A stretch of 64,000 nt of DNA from Actinobacteria bacterium OV320. Its GTDB lineage: Bacteria; Actinomycetota; Actinomycetes; Streptomycetales; Streptomycetaceae. A program made the translations under genes and the position numbers. A model generated the notes under the pieces. The model searched no databases. It had not been told where the DNA came from and was given only the letters and a program-made list of their open reading frames with translations. The stretch covers positions 29,136-93,135 of the forward strand of contig LJCX01000018.1 of assembly GCA_001298545.1 (NCBI GenBank), written 5' to 3'. Shown here one piece after another: positions 7,580 to 16,128 of the stretch (its first letter is position 1; the number at the start of each line of letters is the position of its first letter).

Positions 7580-9091
7580 GTGCAGCACGGCATGCCCTCT
7601 TGTCAGCTTGGCGACGCCCCGAAGGGCGATTCGCGAGGAATCTCCCCCCGCGCGGGCGACACCCCGTGCCCCCAGCCGTCACACAACACGCACGCCCCCA
7701 ACATCGAAATCGAACCCACGTTCGACTACAGTGCTGGTCAGGCGGGTCGTGGCGGACAGCTCCGGGTGCTCGCAGCCGCCCAATGGCTGCACGCCACGAC
7801 CGGCCGCATCGCCACCTGCCCCCACTCCTGGATGACCGCAGTCCACTGGGTCCACGGCAGCGGCCTCTACACGCCGTCCCGCACCCACGGCCCCAAGTGG
7901 GGACCCACCACCATCGCCATCGCGCAGGAACTCTCCGCGCTGAAGGAGTGCCGGCCCGGCATCGACTACCTCGCCCGCAAGCTGCGCATCTCCGAGCGGA
8001 CCGTCCAGTACCACCTGGGCATGCTCCGTGAGGCCGGACTCCTCGTCTACCGCAGCAAGGGCACCCGCATCCAGGGCATCGGCGGCCGCGCCTCCGTCTT
8101 CGAGCGGATCATCCCCACCGCCTTCGACGACGCCCTCGGCATCCGCACCGTCGGCGAGGGTGCAACGCGCCGCCCCGTCGGAGCCGCCCCCGAGCACCGG
8201 ACCCTCCTCGGGAAGCTCGCGAAAAAGGCCGCCCGGAAGACCCGCCGCCGTCCCTCCCGCACCCGGTCTCAGCGAGGACAGCGTTGCACCCCAATGCAGG
8301 GTGGTACCTCAACTGTTTCTTCTACCGCTCTGACTAGCTTTCCCTCTGAGGCAGAACTCGCAAGCGGGGAAGCCGAGTCACAGCCGAGGAAGTCCAACAA
8401 CCGCGGGCAGATCCTCAACAACCAGCCCCACATCCCCAACCAGCTCCCCAAGAAGCCGAAGAAGCTCAACAAGGTCGGCCGCCGCTACCAGCTCGCCCGC
8501 GAACTCCAGCAGATGGTCCCCTGGCTCAACCGCGCCGCCGTCCCCCGCCTCGCATGGATCGTCCGCCACGTCGCTGACGCCGGATGGACGGCCCTCGAGG
8601 TCCAGGCCGCCGCCGAGCAGCTGCCCGTCTCCGCAGACGACGCCCGACGCCCCTCCGGACTCCTCGCCTACCGACTCGCCTCCTGCCACCTGCTCTACAC
8701 CACCCCCGCCCGCCGCAAGACCCTCCTGGACGCCTGGCGCGAGTCCCGCGTAGCCGAGCAGGCCCGCCACACCGGCTACGACGAACTCACCAGCGGCCCC
8801 ACGAGCCTCGCCGCCCGCCGGGAAATCGATGCCGCGTTCAACGCCATCCGCAACCGGCTCGCTGCCGACAGCCCGCCCCTCGACGACGCCCCCCTGGAGC
8901 TCGAGGACCTGTCCCGCGAAGAAGTCATCACCATGCGCACCGAAGCCTCCCGCGACCCCGGCCTAATCCACTCCGCGATCGTCCTCCTCGGTGAACGGCA
9001 GGCCCGCCGGCTCTACACCAACCAGCTCGTCGACCAGACCCTCGCCCTCGAGGCCATCGCAGCCCGCAACCCCAACGCCCCCGCCTTCTGA
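7580..9091 (+). CDS. Winged-helix protein, candidate plasmid replication initiator
   Basis: 503 residues from GTG 7580. The frame is open from 7400, but GC3 is low there and the region holds the hairpin array, so the later start is preferred. A winged helix-turn-helix lies at about residues 125-165 (ECRPGIDYLARKLRISERTV, then YHLGMLREAGLLVYRSKG). A basic linker follows, and a second helical domain (LNRAAVPRLAWIVRHVADAG) forms the C-terminal half. HTH proteins of this architecture are common on Streptomyces plasmids and integrative elements. Position beside a DciA-like gene and upstream repeats supports a replication role, but no catalytic motif proves it. A transcription regulator is the alternative. 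Confidence 0.6.
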   Translation: MQHGMPSCQLGDAPKGDSRGISPRAGDTPCPQPSHNTHAPNIEIEPTFDYSAGQAGRGGQLRVLAAAQWLHATTGRIATCPHSWMTAVHWVHGSGLYTPSRTHGPKWGPTTIAIAQELSALKECRPGIDYLARKLRISERTVQYHLGMLREAGLLVYRSKGTRIQGIGGRASVFERIIPTAFDDALGIRTVGEGATRRPVGAAPEHRTLLGKLAKKAARKTRRRPSRTRSQRGQRCTPMQGGTSTVSSTALTSFPSEAELASGEAESQPRKSNNRGQILNNQPHIPNQLPKKPKKLNKVGRRYQLARELQQMVPWLNRAAVPRLAWIVRHVADAGWTALEVQAAAEQLPVSADDARRPSGLLAYRLASCHLLYTTPARRKTLLDAWRESRVAEQARHTGYDELTSGPTSLAARREIDAAFNAIRNRLAADSPPLDDAPLELEDLSREEVITMRTEASRDPGLIHSAIVLLGERQARRLYTNQLVDQTLALEAIAARNPNAPAF

Positions 9092-9100
9092 GGAGACGCC

Positions 9101-9586
9101 ATGCCCACCCCAGACATGCCCAGCGACGTGAAAGCCCTCCGGACCCACCTGCGCATCGCCCGGCAGCACGCCCACACCACCGACGCAGAACGAGCCGAGA
9201 TGGAAGCCCGTCTCCACGAGTCCAAGGCGGAGACCGCCCGGGCCCACGCACGCGCCGCCCGCAGCCACGCCGAAGCCGCCCTCGCCTACGCCGCGCTTGC
9301 CGAGGTACGCCGCCTGTGCAACCTGACCATCGCCGAGTCAGTGCGCACCCCGGCCATCGCGCAGGCCCGCGACACCCTCACGGCCATCGACTCCGTCACC
9401 GAAGGCCAGCCGCTGCCCGACGACGCCGCCTGGCACTCCGTGTGGCTGCACGGCAACTGGCGCCACCTCACCAAGAACATGACCACCCCGGAACGCGAGC
9501 ACGCCGCCGACGCCGTCGCCCGCTACAGCGCCCATGTCGAGCCCGACGAGCCCGCCATCGCCGACCTGCGCTGGTGGAGGGACTGA
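9101..9586 (+). CDS. Coiled-coil protein, function unknown
   Basis: 161 residues; ATG after GGAG. The first half is a long Ala/Glu/Arg coiled coil (about residues 5-75, e.g. AEMEARLHESKAETARAHAR), the second half is a small mixed domain ending DLRWWRD. Lies between the replication candidate and the DciA-like gene, with spacings of 9 and 2 bp, so it is in the same operon. Confidence 0.55.
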   Translation: MPTPDMPSDVKALRTHLRIARQHAHTTDAERAEMEARLHESKAETARAHARAARSHAEAALAYAALAEVRRLCNLTIAESVRTPAIAQARDTLTAIDSVTEGQPLPDDAAWHSVWLHGNWRHLTKNMTTPEREHAADAVARYSAHVEPDEPAIADLRWWRD

Positions 9587-9588
9587 CC

Positions 9589-10386
9589 ATGACCACACCC
9601 CAGTCCTCCGGGGCCGACCTCGCCCGCCAGGCCCTCGCCGCAGCCCGCGCGGCCGCCAAAACCCAGCCCGTCGCCGGCCCGAAGAAGACCCGCCGCACCA
9701 TGCGCGTACACCGCGGCGAAGGACGCGACCCCCAAGCCTTCGACGCCATCCTGAACACGCTCCGCGCCGAACAGGGCTGGGAAGGCGGCATCAACGGCGG
9801 CAACCTCCTCGACCAGTGGCCGGACATCTGCCCGCCCGAGCTGGCCACCACCGTCCGGCCCACCGCCTACGATCCCGAACGCGGACTCCTCACCCTTGAG
9901 CCGTCCACCCCCGCCTACGGCACCCAACTCCGCCTCTTCCAGAACAAGCTGATCCAGCACCTCAACCAGGCGCTGGGGAAGCCCGCGGTCCGTACGATCC
10001 GCGTTCTCCCCCCTGGCGGCCGCCGCGACGGCGCCCCCGACCCGGCGCCGCAGCCGACCGCCCCCAAGCCCGAGGCGCCGGTGAAGACCCGGGAGACCGC
10101 ACACGCCGGCTACCGGCACACACTTGCCCTCGCGCTGGAGAACCGGCTCACCCTTCCCCCGGAGACGGCTTACGAGGAGGAAGCCCGACGCCGGCAGGAG
10201 GCCGCCCTCCGCGCCAACCGGCAACCGGAAAGCGAGGACCGGGAGGCGTACTGGGCGCAGCAGGACGCCGCTGCCGCCGCAGGCCCGACCCCGGGCAGCA
10301 TGGCCGCCTCCGAAGCAGCCGCCCGCGCCTACGCCCGCAGCCAAGCCGCCGGCCGCACACCGCAGCGCGCGTTCGACGTCGCATGA
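9589..10386 (+). CDS. DciA-like (DUF721) protein
   Basis: 265 residues. Residues 45-130 fit the DUF721/DciA fold: an N-terminal helix (AFDAILNTLRAEQGW), W-x-D/E motif (LLDQWPDIC), hydrophobic strands (GLLTLEPSTPAYGTQLRLF) and NKLIQHLNQALGKPAVRTI. DciA is the ancestral bacterial factor that acts on the DnaB replicative helicase and was replaced by phage-derived DnaC/DnaI in some lineages. The C-terminal half is polar and low complexity. A plasmid-borne copy next to a replication candidate suggests recruitment of host DnaB to the element's origin. Functional role is inferred. Confidence 0.72.
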   Translation: MTTPQSSGADLARQALAAARAAAKTQPVAGPKKTRRTMRVHRGEGRDPQAFDAILNTLRAEQGWEGGINGGNLLDQWPDICPPELATTVRPTAYDPERGLLTLEPSTPAYGTQLRLFQNKLIQHLNQALGKPAVRTIRVLPPGGRRDGAPDPAPQPTAPKPEAPVKTRETAHAGYRHTLALALENRLTLPPETAYEEEARRRQEAALRANRQPESEDREAYWAQQDAAAAAGPTPGSMAASEAAARAYARSQAAGRTPQRAFDVA

Positions 10387-10823
10387 CCGGCAACCTCGCC
10401 CTGATCGGCCTGACCGGCAGCCGTCTTTGGCCCGACCCACAACGCCTCGAGGACACCCTCCTGGGCGTCTGGCACGACGCCCTCCAAATCGGCTACACCG
10501 GCATCGAACTCATGCAAGGCTGCGCCGACGGCGCCGACACCATCGGCGACCAATGGGCCCGCCGCAACGGCCTCCTCGTCCGCGAACGCCCCGCCGACTG
10601 GGACGGCCCCTGCGGACCCGAATGCCCGCCCGGGCACCGCCGCCGCAACCGCCGCGGCACCGAGTACTGCCCGATGGCCGGCCACAGACGCAACCAGCAG
10701 ATGGTCGACGAACGGCCCGTGCTGTTCGTCGCGGCGTCGTACCGGAAGTCCAGCGGGACCGCGGACTGCCTGCGCCGGGCCCGCAAGGCAGGCATCCCCG
10801 ACCTGACCATCACAGCCGACTGA
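10383..10823 (+). CDS. SLOG-family (YspA/DUF2493-like) protein
   Basis: 146 residues; ATGA overlap. The N-terminus LIGLTGSRLWPDPQRLEDTL and the following acidic GCADGADTIGDQWAR are the signature of the SLOG nucleotide-binding Rossmann family (YspA/DUF2493 branch). SLOG proteins bind nucleotides or nucleotide-derived ligands; phage copies are of unknown function. The insertion CGPECPPGHRRRN contains a possible metal site. Confidence 0.75.
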   Translation: MTGNLALIGLTGSRLWPDPQRLEDTLLGVWHDALQIGYTGIELMQGCADGADTIGDQWARRNGLLVRERPADWDGPCGPECPPGHRRRNRRGTEYCPMAGHRRNQQMVDERPVLFVAASYRKSSGTADCLRRARKAGIPDLTITAD

Positions 10824-10907
10824 GCAGGGGCAACACGATCCGGAATCTGCGGCACCGTGGACCGCGACAGCCACACCACCCCCACCTGCACGCGAGGGGA
10901 CACTGCT

Positions 10908-11138
10908 TTGCCCACACCGATCGCACCCGCACCAGCCCCCGACCAGACGAGCGGCATGTGCCTCCTCCACGCCGACTACCACCCCATGGACGGGCGCTGC
11001 CTGACGGCCCTCACCGACTTCTTCTTCGAGTACGCCGACCTGCCCCTGCCGGCCGCCCGCGACCTCTACCAGCTCGAGGTAGAACGCCTGATGCTCGACG
11101 AGCACATCCGCCGGCACCTCGCCGGCCCCACCCCCTGA
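10908..11138 (+). CDS. Small hypothetical protein
   Basis: 76 residues from TTG 10908, chosen for GAGGGGA 7 bp upstream; an in-frame GTG at 10857 is the alternative. Acidic and helical C-terminus (DLYQLEVERLMLDEHIRRHL). The motif GCAGGGGCAACACG begins at 10824, just after the previous stop. Confidence 0.45.
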   Translation: MPTPIAPAPAPDQTSGMCLLHADYHPMDGRCLTALTDFFFEYADLPLPAARDLYQLEVERLMLDEHIRRHLAGPTP

Positions 11139-11147
11139 AGGACCGCC

Positions 11148-11285
11148 ATGCCCACCACCCCGTTCATACCGGCCCAACGCACCGTGCCCGTCTGGGAGAG
11201 TCACCAGCTGTTCCGTGAACCGCAGTACGAGAACGGCGTGCCGTGGACGCCCGAGGACGACGACAGTCCCGAGGACGACGGCTGA
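11148..11285 (+). CDS. Very small acidic protein
   Basis: 45 residues, ATG 11148 after AAGGA. Ends in an acidic tail (TPEDDDSPEDDG). The stop lies 1 bp before the candidate parS palindrome. Reality is supported by the ribosome site and operon position; function unknown. Confidence 0.45.
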   Translation: MPTTPFIPAQRTVPVWESHQLFREPQYENGVPWTPEDDDSPEDDG

Positions 11286-11286
11286 G

Positions 11287-11308
11287 GAGTTTTACGGCCG
11301 TAAAACTC
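11287..11308. other. Candidate parS centromere site 1
   Basis: Perfect 22-bp palindrome whose 18-bp core is GTTTTACGGCCGTAAAAC, in the gap before parA. The same core recurs inside parB at 12956. It differs from the chromosomal parS consensus TGTTTCACGTGAAACA, as expected for a plasmid-specific ParB. Confidence 0.7.
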
Positions 11309-11404
11309 TCGACCCCGCACGTCTCTCCGAGCCCGATCTCCCCGTCTGGCAGGATGCTCCCCGTCCGAAGTACCGGATCCTCGGGAAGTAGTCGGAGAAC
11401 GAAC

Positions 11405-12145
11405 ATGCCTTACATCACCGTGCTCCTGAACAGAAAAGGCGGGGTCGGGAAGTCCCTGATCTCCGTCAACCTGGCCGCGGTCTATGCCGAGATCCTCGGC
11501 TGCGGCGAAGACGACCCCACCGTGGCTGTCGTCTCGATAGACCCCCAGGCCACCAGCGTCGAACACGCCGACGCGGTACGCAAAGCAGGCCGGCCCGTCC
11601 CCTTCCGCGTCGTCAACGCCAAGAACAACGTCGATCAGTTGCGCAAGCTGCGCCGCGCCAAGGCCGACATCATCATCGTCGACACCCCAGGCTTCATGCC
11701 CCTGGAAGAAGGCGAGGAAGACGCAGGACCGTCCATCGACCCGCTTGGCGACGGAACTGTAGGCGACTCACTGCGGGCCGTCTTGGATGCAGCCGACGAC
11801 GTCATCGTCCCCCTCCCCGCCGCAGGAGCAGCGTTCCGTTCCACCAAGACCACCATCGAACGTGTCCTCATTCCCCGGCAGATCCCCTACGGCGTCGTCG
11901 TGTACTGGGATCCGCGCGACAGCGAGGCGGACCGGGACCGCACCCAGAGCCTGGTGCGCCGCCAGGGCTGGGACATGTACAACACCACGATCCGCCACTA
12001 CAAGCCGCACACCCGCGGCATTACCACAGGACGGCTCTGCACCCAGTACGAGCCCAACCCCATCGCACTCAAAGCCAAGGCTGACTTCCAGTCCCTGGCC
12101 CTCGAGCACCAGATGCGGCGCCAGAAGCGTGCGGGAGGTCAGTGA
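11405..12145 (+). CDS. parA: ParA-family partition ATPase
   Basis: 246 residues from ATG 11405 (a 5' in-frame extension to 11243 would read through the palindrome and is rejected). Deviant Walker A KGGVGKS at about residues 11-17 with the signature lysine, and Walker B IIIVDTPGF at about 90-98, define a MinD/ParA ATPase. ParA forms ATP-dependent assemblies on the nucleoid that move ParB-parS complexes. It overlaps parB (TGATG), and palindromic candidate sites lie upstream and within parB, making a complete type Ia-like locus without an N-terminal HTH (size fits Ib or chromosomal ParA). Implies a low-copy plasmid state. Confidence 0.92.
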   Translation: MPYITVLLNRKGGVGKSLISVNLAAVYAEILGCGEDDPTVAVVSIDPQATSVEHADAVRKAGRPVPFRVVNAKNNVDQLRKLRRAKADIIIVDTPGFMPLEEGEEDAGPSIDPLGDGTVGDSLRAVLDAADDVIVPLPAAGAAFRSTKTTIERVLIPRQIPYGVVVYWDPRDSEADRDRTQSLVRRQGWDMYNTTIRHYKPHTRGITTGRLCTQYEPNPIALKAKADFQSLALEHQMRRQKRAGGQ

Positions 12146-13302
12146 TGGCCAGCCGTAACGACTTCGACGACTTCTTCGGCGACGACGAGGAGACCGCAGT
12201 CGCCGACACCCGGGCGGACGGACGCCTCTACCGGGTGCCTATCTCTCGCATTGCGCCGAACCTGGTCAACCCGCGGAAGGACTTCGGGACCGCGGACCAG
12301 CTCATTGATCTCGGCAAGAGCCTGGCCCGCCGTCAGAACCAGCCCTGCCCCGTCGTCAGCCGCAACGCCTACCTGAAGCTGTGGCCCGAGCCTGAGGACC
12401 GCCTTAAGGACGTCGACTACGTCCTCGTGTCCGGCGAGCGCCGGTACCGGGCGGCCACCGCTGTCGGCCTGGCCACACTGGATTGCGTCGCCAACGACGA
12501 CTTCGCCAGCGACCGGCGCACGTTCATGGAGGCCGTGGTCTCCGAGAACGTCGACCGGCAGAACTTCGACCCCGTCGAAGAAGCCTACGCCGTCCAGGCC
12601 CTGGTGGCGGAGTTCGGCACCAACCGGGCCGTCGCCCAGCACTTCGAGCGCGCCGACGGATGGGTCACCCAACGCATCCTCCTCACCAACCTGGCCCCTG
12701 AAGTACAGGACCTGGTGCGGAAGAAGACTCTCCCGCTCGAGGCGGCTCGAACCTTGGGCAAGCTGGCCCGGGATAAAGACTGGGCTGCCCGCGACCAGCT
12801 GGAGTGGTGGGAGGGCGAGCAGGAACGGCGTGCGGCCGCGTCTGCGGCCCGCTCGGCTGCACGCCGCGCCGGCAGCCAGGAGCCGGTGCCGATGCGCCAG
12901 CCAGCTCCGGAACCTCTTCCAGCGGTGCCGGGGGCCACCGGTCCGGGGACGCCGAGTTTTACGGCCGTAAAACCGTCGGTGCCCTCCAGCAACGAAACGG
13001 CCCCCGCCCTCGAGAACGATGCGCCCGGGCCCGCCGCGGTTCACGCTCCGCGGGAACCCGCCCTCGCACCGGTCCCGGCGGCAGTGGCTGAAGCAGAGAG
13101 GGTGGTGCCGGAGCAGCCCGGCCCAGTGACCCCGGAACAGACGGCGGCTGACGACCGGAAGCCGGCGAAGCCCTTCCCATACGACGACGGCCTGTTCGCG
13201 GGACAGCTGGTCGTGCACAAGATGGATCTGGCTGAGGTCGCCAAGATGTACGAGGTTCTCGGCCTGCATCTGAAGAAACACGAAGCTTCCTCTTCCGTGT
13301 GA
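12145..13302 (+). CDS. parB: ParB-family centromere-binding protein
   Basis: 385 residues from ATG 12145 (GTG 12142 also possible; GGAGG spacing favours the ATG). The N-terminal domain contains the CTP-binding signature GERRYRAA at about 97-104 and the following ENVDRQNFDPVEEAYAVQAL, then a helix-turn-helix (NRAVAQHFERADGWVTQRIL). The C-terminal third is a Pro/Ala/Glu-rich linker followed by a short helical end that may be the dimerisation domain. The linker DNA holds an 18-bp palindrome identical in core to the one before parA, so the gene appears to carry its own centromere. Confidence 0.9.
   Translation: MASRNDFDDFFGDDEETAVADTRADGRLYRVPISRIAPNLVNPRKDFGTADQLIDLGKSLARRQNQPCPVVSRNAYLKLWPEPEDRLKDVDYVLVSGERRYRAATAVGLATLDCVANDDFASDRRTFMEAVVSENVDRQNFDPVEEAYAVQALVAEFGTNRAVAQHFERADGWVTQRILLTNLAPEVQDLVRKKTLPLEAARTLGKLARDKDWAARDQLEWWEGEQERRAAASAARSAARRAGSQEPVPMRQPAPEPLPAVPGATGPGTPSFTAVKPSVPSSNETAPALENDAPGPAAVHAPREPALAPVPAAVAEAERVVPEQPGPVTPEQTAADDRKPAKPFPYDDGLFAGQLVVHKMDLAEVAKMYEVLGLHLKKHEASSSV
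12956..12973. other. Candidate parS centromere site 2, inside parB
   Basis: Perfect 18-bp palindrome GTTTTACGGCCGTAAAAC, located in the disordered linker of parB, where it encodes FTAVK. AT-rich codons stand out against the GC-rich surroundings, which suggests selection on the DNA itself. Confidence 0.7.
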
Positions 13303-13314
13303 CCTGTCGACCCG

Positions 13315-13351
13315 GCCCCGCTCGTACGGCATGCAGCCGCTCGGGCGGGGC
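13315..13351 (+). terminator. Terminator-like hairpin after parB
   Basis: GCCCCGC and GCGGGGC arms around a 23-bp loop, followed by TTTCGC. Lies 12 bp after the parB stop. Confidence 0.5.
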
Positions 13352-14024
13352 TTTCGCGTGCAGGACGGCCTCACCTGCGACGTTGAACGTCGGTCAGTTT
13401 TGGGGCGGGTTGCCGGGGTTTCGTATCGCCCAAGAGAGTGATCCACCCGCAGAGGTCTTCACAGCACATACGTGCACGTGAACGGATTGGGGCGCTGCCG
13501 GCTCTGGGGAGTCGGCGGACGTACGGCCGGGAACGGTACGCGCGTGGATCGCAGCCCACACTGGGCGTTCCCGGCCCGCGCGCCACCCCCCACACCTCCG
13601 GCCCACCCGTCCGCCACCCCAACCCGAATTGGCGGGGGATAGCGTCTGTCCGCGTGGTGAGTTCCCGGACTAGACTCCCGTCATCGAGCGGGCCTGTGCC
13701 TGTGAGGTCTCGAGGCCCTTCCCGGGGCCAGGAGTGCGGTTGTCGGCAACCATCCACCCTCCAGGACAACGGGAGGGGCCCACCCCCGCACTGCCGTCAC
13801 CGACCGCACACATTCGGCCTACACGCCGTCAGGCTATGGCCAAATCAGTTAAGACTTCGCGTCAAGAGCGCACTTTTCGTTCCGACACGCCCGCCCAAGG
13901 TGCCACAGTGGCATCCCGCACTAGTGGACTGGCAGCCAGACTGTGCGGGAATGAGGGCCCGGTACTGCGAATACCAGGCTGCGAGAACCTTCCCTATATC
14001 TGCCGGAGGAGCGGAGACGCCCCG
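13352..14024. other. Non-coding region between partition and early genes
   Basis: About 670 bp without a convincing gene; frames here have poor GC3. It holds a 10-bp inverted repeat, GCCGGGAACG at 13526-13535 with its complement at 13566-13575, and TGCCAC-A-GTGGCA at 13901-13913. Candidate uses are an origin, incompatibility locus or promoter region for the gene at 14025; nothing proves any of these. Confidence 0.4.
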
Positions 14025-14387
14025 ATGTCCGCAGAACCCGTACGAACAACCGAGCCCGAGCCGGCCGCCGTCCCGGCTACGGTCCTCGCCTTCAAGCGCC
14101 CCCGCCATTCGAGCAGGGAGCCACGCGTGCCGATACAACCCGGACCCGACGCCGGCGCCGACCTCACCCCGGAGCAGCGGCTGGCCGCCACCGTGGAAGC
14201 CGCGTTCGCCCGGCAGGGACGAAGTCTCACCGACGAGGGCACAGCCTTGGACTTCACCATCACCCTCGGCATCGTTATCACCCTGCTCAACGGGGCCCGG
14301 GACCAGAACCACCTGGGGGAGGAGGAGTTCGACCGGCTGAACGGGATGGTGCAAGGGGTGCTCACCGTTCCCCGCCTCCTGGCCTGA
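14025..14387 (+). CDS. Hypothetical protein
   Basis: 120 residues from ATG 14025 preceded by GGAG. Polar N-terminus (about 45 residues), then a helical domain (LTPEQRLAATVEAAFARQGR, later FTITLGIVITLLNGARDQ). No family recognised. Confidence 0.5.
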   Translation: MSAEPVRTTEPEPAAVPATVLAFKRPRHSSREPRVPIQPGPDAGADLTPEQRLAATVEAAFARQGRSLTDEGTALDFTITLGIVITLLNGARDQNHLGEEEFDRLNGMVQGVLTVPRLLA

Positions 14388-14619
14388 ATGTCCCAGTACT
14401 CCGGGTAACCGCAGACCTTCACAAAGGTTGTCAAACGGTAACAGTGCACACGGCCTGTTGATCGTTTGCGACAGTCTGTTCAACCCCCGCCCCATCCGTG
14501 GCACGATGGGGCGTCCGGACACACCCGGAGGAACTACTTCCGGCCACCCCGGCGCGCGCCCCGCACACGCTACGGACCCCCCGCGCCCCCAGGGCAGGCC
14601 ACTCAGGGACGGGGACACC

Positions 14620-15159
14620 ATGGGCCAAGACACCGCCGGAGCCGCCGCACGCGCCTTCCGCCTCCTCAACAGCCCTGCACTCCGACAGCCCACCCGCAAC
14701 GCCCCCGCCGAACGCCGTACCACCAGCACAACACCCGCCGCACCCCTCGACCTCGGCCTCCTCGACTACCTCAACGCCCACGTCGACGAGGTAATCACCC
14801 ACACCCGCGCCGCCGCCGGCGAGCCCGGCCCGGTACCCCGCCAGCGCGCCGACATCTACGACTGGTGCGAACAGGTCATCCCCACCACCGAGGAAGACCA
14901 GCAACTCCTCCTACGGACCATGCTCGAACGCCACCGCCTCGAACACGCCGTACGCCTGGGCGACTTCAACGCCATCCGCAAAGAGTTCTGCCCCGCATGC
15001 GGTTGCCTCGGACTCTTCTGGGAAGACGCAGCCCAGCGCGCCGCGTGCAGCAACAGGCGATGCCGAACCCCAGACGGCCTCACCCAACGCTGGACACTCG
15101 CCCGGCTCGCCGCACAAAAGGCAGGCGGCACAGAAAAGTGGCGCCGCAATGCAACCTGA
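14620..15159 (+). CDS. Zinc-ribbon protein, function unknown
   Basis: 179 residues from ATG 14620. An N-terminal disordered stretch leads to a helical domain (LLDYLNAHVDEVITHTRAAA) and a C-terminal zinc ribbon (CPACG...CSNRRC). The 230 bp upstream may contain its promoter. Confidence 0.55.
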   Translation: MGQDTAGAAARAFRLLNSPALRQPTRNAPAERRTTSTTPAAPLDLGLLDYLNAHVDEVITHTRAAAGEPGPVPRQRADIYDWCEQVIPTTEEDQQLLLRTMLERHRLEHAVRLGDFNAIRKEFCPACGCLGLFWEDAAQRAACSNRRCRTPDGLTQRWTLARLAAQKAGGTEKWRRNAT

Positions 15160-15285
15160 CCGCCACCCCGACGGTCTACACAGCACCACAACAGCACACG
15201 CCCGTCCCCGCACCCGGATGACCCGTCATCCGCCCGTATCGGCTGCTGGAGCTGCGAACTGTAGCCGCCGTCATGGGAGGCCGAC

Positions 15286-15534
15286 TTGGCCGCAACGCAC
15301 TACAGCCCGCTCCCCGTTGAGATCGACGACCCCGTCACCTACGAAGAGGCCTCCGCCCTCCTGGCCCAGACCGGCCACCGCGCGCCCGTGAACACGCTGC
15401 GCCGGTGGGTGAAGGAAGCCGGCCTGGCCACGGTGAAGTCCGGCCGCGCGGTGTACGTGTCCTGGACGGACATCCTCGAGATCCACCGGGACCGGACCGC
15501 GGTGAAGCTGAGAGCGTCCTCGAACTGGCCCTGA
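15286..15534 (+). CDS. Small MerR/excisionase-type helix-turn-helix protein
   Basis: 82 residues from TTG 15286 with GGAGG 5 bp upstream. The layout YEEASALLAQTGHRAPVNTL, RRWVKEAG, LATVKSGRAVYVSWTDILE is a winged helix of the MerR/excisionase kind: N-terminal HTH, then a short wing. No integrase is present, so a regulatory role is more likely than excision. Followed by a good terminator. Confidence 0.65.
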   Translation: MAATHYSPLPVEIDDPVTYEEASALLAQTGHRAPVNTLRRWVKEAGLATVKSGRAVYVSWTDILEIHRDRTAVKLRASSNWP

Positions 15535-15563
15535 CGCCGGCGTTGACGGCCACCCCCCTGATG

Positions 15564-15590
15564 AAGCCCTGACCCTCCGGTCGGGGCTTT
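15564..15590 (+). terminator. Intrinsic terminator
   Basis: AAGCCCTGACC and GGTCGGGGCTT arms with a CTCC loop and a short T run, 30 bp after the HTH gene stop. Confidence 0.7.
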
Positions 15591-15614
15591 CTTCATGCCC
15601 TCACACCCAACCCA

Positions 15615-15643
15615 TTGCGACGCCATGGAATATGGGTTACGTT
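15615..15643 (+). promoter_or_regulatory. Conserved promoter/operator, copy 2
   Basis: -35 TTGCGA, 17-bp spacer with the core CCATGGAATATGGGT, -10 TACGTT. Sits 68 bp before the ATG at 15712, directly after a terminator, so it starts a new operon. Confidence 0.75.
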
Positions 15644-15711
15644 GGGAGTGTTGGAAACGCCACCCCACACCACGGGAAGCGCGCAACACCCACACCACCC
15701 CGGAGCCCTCC

Positions 15712-16041
15712 ATGGCGCTGATGACGCACGCCCACAACCAGGCCCAAGCCAACTACTACGACATGGGCACGGCCGACCAGGAACGCTTCGACGAAATGAT
15801 GGAACTCGCCGACGTCCGCGCCGAAAACAGCGTCTTCCTGGCCCTCATGGTCGCCGCAGCCCAGATCGCCGGACTCCGCATCAACTACACCCAGGAGATC
15901 CGCCGCTGCGCCTGCTCCTGCTGGTGCCCCGTCATCTTCGACCCCCACGGGCCCGACGCGCACTGCATCGAAACCGACGAGTACAACCTCGGCCGCCACC
16001 AGTGCCCCCGCTGCGCCGACGACCACCGCGAAACCGCCTAA
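15712..16041 (+). CDS. Cysteine-rich small protein
   Basis: 109 residues from ATG 15712. Helical N-terminal half; C-terminal cluster CACSCWC then CPRC is a probable zinc site. First gene of the operon driven by promoter copy 2. Confidence 0.55.
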   Translation: MALMTHAHNQAQANYYDMGTADQERFDEMMELADVRAENSVFLALMVAAAQIAGLRINYTQEIRRCACSCWCPVIFDPHGPDAHCIETDEYNLGRHQCPRCADDHRETA

Positions 16042-16128
16042 CCCACACCCCAGACACCCCGGTCGCGTGACGACACGGCTCTGCGCGGCCGGGTGACAGA
16101 CCACCAGCACAACCACAGGGGAGACCCC

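Noticed and set aside
11243..11404. Earlier in-frame start for parA
   Set aside because: Would translate through the palindrome and the preceding gene's end; ParA proteins normally start close to the Walker A motif.
15286..15534. MerR-like protein as an excisionase of an integrated prophage
   Set aside because: No integrase gene or att-like direct repeat was found in the window, and ParAB suggests a plasmid state.
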